Part shown: positions 5,798-8,257 of the stretch, in pieces
How positions within the stretch are numbered: the stretch's first letter is position 1
Layout of the letters: each line of letters opens with the position of its first letter
From: Peptococcaceae bacterium UBA5356
GTDB taxonomy: Bacteria; Bacillota; Peptococcia; DRI-13; DTU073
Assembly (NCBI GenBank): GCA_002407935.1
Contig: DHPU01000004.1
Span: forward strand, 1 to 8,257
Reading direction: 5' to 3'
Length of the DNA: 8,257 bases
Made by a program: the position numbers and the translations under genes
Notes under the pieces: model-generated
What the model was told of the DNA's origin: nothing
What the model saw: only the letters and a program-made list of their open reading frames with translations
Database searches by the model: none

Positions 5798-7186
5798 ATG
5801 TTAACAGTTGAAAAAATTGGCGGTACATCTATGTCTAAATTTGCGGATGTTTTAAAAAATATCATCCATTATCCACAGGAAAAAGAATTCCGCTATGGCA
5901 GAGTATTTGTTGTATCAGCCTATGGGGGAATTACCAATTTACTTTTAGAAGATAAAAAGACGAAAGCCCCCGGCATTTATACGCAGTTTATTTCTCAGCA
6001 GGATTATGAAGCCGGAATCGATCATGTGCTGGAAAAATTAAAAACATTGAATGAACAATTTGTAAAAATAGGGTTAGATTTAGCCGAAGCCAATAATTTT
6101 TTAACCAGAAGAATTGAGTTAACCAAGATTTATTTAAATAGTATGGATAAGGTCATTTCATCGGGGTATGTCGATAAAAATAATATTTTTCTGGCAGCCA
6201 GAGAATTATTAGCTTCTTTAGGAGAAGCTCACTCTGCTTTTAATACAGTGAATATTTTGCAGAACAATGGGATAAACGCTGTATTAGTGGATCTGACGGG
6301 TTTTCACGATCCTTCAAATTCGACAATTGATGAAAGAATCCGTAAATCTTTTGCTGATGTGGATTATCAAAAGAATATTGTGGTTGCTACCGGTTATACG
6401 AGGGGAATAGAGGGAATTATGCGAGAATTTGACAGAGGGTATTCCGAGATTACCTTTTCGAAAATCGCTGTACTTTTACAAGCGGATGAAGCGGTTATCC
6501 ATAAGGAATTTCATCTTTCTTCTGCCGATCCCCAAATAGTAGGGTTGGAAAACAGTGTTATTGTAGGAAATACTAATTATGATGTGGCTGATCAGTTGGC
6601 AGATGTAGGGATGGAAGCGATCCATCCGAAAGCTTCCAAGCCTTTAGAAAGGGCAGGGATTAATTTACGGATTAAAAACACCTTTGACCCCTTAAACCCC
6701 GGGACGTTGCTTACGAAAGATTATGTGGGAAAACAATCAAAAATCGAGGTTATTACCGGCTCTGATCAGGTAGTAGTAGTAGAAATACATGATGCCTCTA
6801 TGGTGGGGCAGGCCGGCTTTGATCTAAGCATCATGGAAATCTTTAAAAAATATAATGTTAGCTATATTATGAAAGCTACCAATGCGAACAGTATTTCCTT
6901 GGTTGTTTGGCAAGAATTGCTGAATAAGGAACTGGTCTGTGAATTAGAGAGGAGCTTTGAATCAGTCATCATTAAAGAGGTAGCAGTTGTTTGTTTAATC
7001 GGAACAAATATTGCTCAACCGGGAGTGCTGGCTAAAGCGGCCACAGTATTAGCCGAGCATGGGATTAATGTTCATTGTGTTTCGCAGTCCTTACGGCAAG
7101 TTAATATTCAGTTTGTGATTGAACGAGATTTATACGCCAGGGCGGTAATCAGTTTAAATAAAGTGTTATGTTGTCATAAATATTGA
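5798..7186 (+). CDS. ask: Aspartate kinase of the ectoine-associated (Ask_Ect) type
   Basis: The 462-residue enzyme phosphorylates L-aspartate, the first step towards lysine, threonine, methionine and diaminopimelate. The kinase domain covers about 1-300 and carries KIGGTSM (6-12) in place of the usual KFGGTS, VSAYGG (39-44), FDRGYSE (211-217) where typical enzymes have LGRGGSD, and HKEFHLSSADP (235-245). Two ACT domains follow at about 320-372 and 393-455 (QPGVLAKAATVLAEHGINV). From memory, these variant motifs are characteristic of the specialised Ask_Ect aspartokinases of ectoine gene clusters. No ectABC lies in the window. ATG 5798 has GAGGAG at 5783-5788. The gene sits between rng and the rplU promoter and is somewhat richer in TTA and AAA codons than the genes before it, which would suit insertion into an older gene order. 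Confidence 0.9.
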   Translation: MLTVEKIGGTSMSKFADVLKNIIHYPQEKEFRYGRVFVVSAYGGITNLLLEDKKTKAPGIYTQFISQQDYEAGIDHVLEKLKTLNEQFVKIGLDLAEANNFLTRRIELTKIYLNSMDKVISSGYVDKNNIFLAARELLASLGEAHSAFNTVNILQNNGINAVLVDLTGFHDPSNSTIDERIRKSFADVDYQKNIVVATGYTRGIEGIMREFDRGYSEITFSKIAVLLQADEAVIHKEFHLSSADPQIVGLENSVIVGNTNYDVADQLADVGMEAIHPKASKPLERAGINLRIKNTFDPLNPGTLLTKDYVGKQSKIEVITGSDQVVVVEIHDASMVGQAGFDLSIMEIFKKYNVSYIMKATNANSISLVVWQELLNKELVCELERSFESVIIKEVAVVCLIGTNIAQPGVLAKAATVLAEHGINVHCVSQSLRQVNIQFVIERDLYARAVISLNKVLCCHKY

Positions 7187-7189
7187 GAT

Positions 7190-7218
7190 TTGACATTTGT
7201 TTTTGAGTATGGTAATCT
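7190..7218 (+). promoter_or_regulatory. Sigma-A promoter of rplU-prp-rpmA
   Basis: TTGACA (7190-7195), a 17-bp spacer and TAATCT (7213-7218) form a near-consensus promoter, strengthened by an extended -10 TG at 7210-7211. The -35 begins 4 bp after the aspartokinase stop codon. Transcription should start near 7224-7226, about 100 nt upstream of rplU, so the leader RNA is included. Confidence 0.88.
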
Positions 7219-7223
7219 ATTTT

Positions 7224-7320
7224 AATGTAGGCATCTTGTGTCTGCCAAACCGCTCAACCCAGGCTTTTAAAGCATTAGTGCTGCCTCGGGATGGCGAGTC
7301 CAGGTCAGGGAGGTGTAGAA
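7224..7320 (+). ncRNA. L21 leader RNA (ribosomal protein leader)
   Basis: The untranslated region before rplU has the conserved look of the Firmicute L21 leader family. GGCA (7230-7233) pairs with TGCC (7243-7246). CCCAGGC (7258-7264) pairs with GCCT and GGG (7283-7290) around a bulged C7287, enclosing a small hairpin AGCA-TTAG-TGCT (7271-7282). The conserved single-stranded blocks AACCGCTCAA and GGGATGGCGAGTCCAGG are also present. These leaders are thought to bind a ribosomal protein and repress their operon when it is in excess. Assignment comes from pattern memory and visible pairing, and a covariance-model search would settle it. Confidence 0.82.
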
Positions 7321-7323
7321 AAA

Positions 7324-7641
7324 ATGTATGCTATTATTGAAACTGGTGGAAAACAGTACAAGGTTCAAAAGGGCGATGTCTTGAAAATTGAAAAATTGCC
7401 AGTCCAAGAGGGCGAATTAGTGGAAGTCACTCAGGTACTAGCTATTATTGACGAGAAAAAGGTATCCTTAGGTAAACCGCTTGTGCAAGGAGCCAAGGTT
7501 GTTTTAAAGGTTCTGGAACAAGGGAAAGGCGATAAGATTATCGTTTATAAATATAAGCCTAAGAAAAGTTACCATAAAACGCAAGGACATCGGCAGCCTT
7601 ATACTAAAGTTGTCGTAGAGAAGATTGCTGTTAATGGTTAA
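7324..7641 (+). CDS. rplU: 50S ribosomal protein L21
   Basis: The 105-residue protein is the usual L21 length and belongs to the large ribosomal subunit, contacting 23S rRNA. It starts [19 protein letters not shown] and ends with the basic RNA-binding stretch [19 protein letters not shown], both hallmarks of L21. ATG 7324 is chosen over the in-frame ATG at 7291 because GGGAGGTG (7308-7315) lies at the right distance. The upstream codons would come from conserved leader RNA, and all L21 proteins begin at MYAII or similar. Its stop overlaps the prp start by 8 nt, which suggests translational coupling. Confidence 0.98.
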   Translation: MYAIIETGGKQYKVQKGDVLKIEKLPVQEGELVEVTQVLAIIDEKKVSLGKPLVQGAKVVLKVLEQGKGDKIIVYKYKPKKSYHKTQGHRQPYTKVVVEKIAVNG

Positions 7642-7984
7642 GGCAGAGCTTTATTATGCTGGAGACAGAAGCAAAGGCTTTGTGATCCGGGGACATGCGG
7701 GAGCGGCTGAACCAGGGCAAGATTTAGTTTGTGCTAGTATATCAGCACTTACTCAGACGGCTTTGCTTGGACTGGATGCTTTTTTGACAGTAAAACCTGT
7801 TTGGAAGATGGGAAACGATGGATATTTGGAGTGCTGGTTGTCGGAGGGTTTATCACCGGCTGATTTAGAAAAGGCTGAGGTGATCATGGGGACTCTGGAA
7901 CTGGGGCTTAAATCGATTGAAGAAGGGTATGGACAGTATCTTAAAGTTAGCAAGAGGAGGTGGACTGTATGCTGTTCAAAATGA
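7634..7984 (+). CDS. prp: Prp, cysteine protease that processes ribosomal protein L27 (YsxB family)
   Basis: The 116-residue protein matches the Prp/YsxB family in sequence and position between rplU and rpmA. The catalytic pair is visible: H21 in [12 protein letters not shown] and C33 in [12 protein letters not shown], aligning with His22 and Cys34 of S. aureus Prp. Prp cuts the N-terminal extension from L27 before or during ribosome assembly, which is essential in S. aureus. ATG 7634 overlaps the rplU stop by 8 nt, and the alternative TTG 7625 adds only a few residues with no better ribosome site. The C-terminus ([10 protein letters not shown]) is constrained because the same DNA carries the rpmA ribosome site and start, a 16-nt overlap. 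Confidence 0.95.
   Translation: MVKAELYYAGDRSKGFVIRGHAGAAEPGQDLVCASISALTQTALLGLDAFLTVKPVWKMGNDGYLECWLSEGLSPADLEKAEVIMGTLELGLKSIEEGYGQYLKVSKRRWTVCCSK
7955..7963 (+). promoter_or_regulatory. Ribosome-binding site for rpmA inside the end of prp
   Basis: AGGAGGTGG is an almost ideal Shine-Dalgarno and is 5 nt before ATG 7969 by its last base, or 8 nt counted from GGAGG. It selects ATG 7969 over ATG 7981 and so keeps the full L27 leader peptide in the product. Confidence 0.85.
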
Positions 7985-8257
7985 ATTTGCAATTATTTGC
8001 TCATAAAAAAGGGGTTGGGAGTTCTCGTAACGGACGGGATAGTGCAGCTCAACGCTTGGGGGTTAAACGTTTTGATGGCCAGTTAGTTAATGCAGGAAGC
8101 ATACTGGTTAGACAAAGAGGAACAAAAATTCATCCCGGTAATAATGTTGGCTTGGGTAAAGATGATACCTTATTTGCCCTGATTGATGGCTATGTAAAAT
8201 TCGAAAGAAAAAATAAAGAGAAAAAACAAGTTAGTGTGTATACTGAACCAGTACAAC
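7969..8257 (+). CDS. rpmA: 50S ribosomal protein L27 with cleavable N-terminal extension (3' end cut by window edge)
   Basis: The visible 96 residues cover nearly the whole protein; the B. subtilis homologue is about 94 residues, so only the last few codons and stop are missing. L27 sits at the peptidyl-transferase centre. The N-terminus [10 protein letters not shown] precedes [15 protein letters not shown], matching the Firmicute motif (LNLQFF before ASKKG) that Prp cleaves just before the Ala. Cleavage here would leave A11 as the new N-terminus. Two small departures are a Leu in place of the first Phe of FF, and an extension of ten rather than nine residues. [21 protein letters not shown] is classic L27. 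The gene overlaps prp by 16 nt. Confidence 0.98.
   Translation, partial: MLFKMNLQLFAHKKGVGSSRNGRDSAAQRLGVKRFDGQLVNAGSILVRQRGTKIHPGNNVGLGKDDTLFALIDGYVKFERKNKEKKQVSVYTEPVQ

Noticed and set aside
7291..7323. Upstream ATG start for rplU
   Set aside because: It falls in the conserved leader RNA, has no ribosome site, and adds residues absent from L21 proteins.
1..8257. CRISPR array, tRNA, rRNA or complete insertion sequence
   Set aside because: No regularly spaced long repeats, cloverleaf sequences, rRNA segments or transposase with terminal inverted repeats were seen on either strand.

Overview
The window looks like chromosomal DNA from an endospore-forming, low-to-moderate GC Firmicute, most likely a Clostridia-class anaerobe. 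The reasons are strong AGGAGG-type ribosome sites, TTG and GTG start codons, a SpoIVFA-like sporulation protein, an L21 leader RNA, and ribosomal protein L27 with a Prp-cleaved N-terminal extension next to the prp gene. The genus cannot be told from the sequence. All confident genes are on the + strand.

Layout. Bases 1-690 are poorly explained. There is a possible 3' end of a gene (to 157), a stem-loop, a very AT-rich orphan ORF of 112 aa that is probably coiled coil, and an upstream region with a plausible sigma-E-type promoter. Bases 695-1420 encode a membrane-anchored degenerate LytM/M23 protein resembling SpoIVFA. It is followed by a strong stem-loop, three 11-bp tandem repeats and a promoter with a perfect TATAAT. 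Bases 1585-5720 hold a tight three-gene operon: a TIGR03960-type radical SAM protein, its partner of the DUF2344/TIGR03936 family, and ribonuclease G/E. Bases 5798-7186 encode an aspartokinase of the specialised type otherwise associated with ectoine gene clusters. A textbook sigma-A promoter (7190-7218) and an L21 leader RNA then precede rplU, prp and rpmA (L21, the Prp protease and L27). rpmA lacks only its last few bases at the window edge.

How it fits together. In Bacillus subtilis the order is minCD-spoIVFA-spoIVFB-rplU-ysxB(prp)-rpmA. This window keeps both ends of that arrangement, but has four genes between spoIVFA and rplU and no spoIVFB beside spoIVFA. The rplU-prp-rpmA unit is self-contained: Prp removes the N-terminal extension of L27, and the leader RNA probably couples transcription to free ribosomal protein. 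The radical SAM/DUF2344/RNase G operon is functionally uncharacterised as a unit. Its company suggests a role in RNA modification or processing, but that is inference. The most notable points are the ectoine-type aspartokinase in a ribosomal neighbourhood, the SpoIVFA-like protein without its usual protease partner, and the phased repeats in front of the radical SAM operon.
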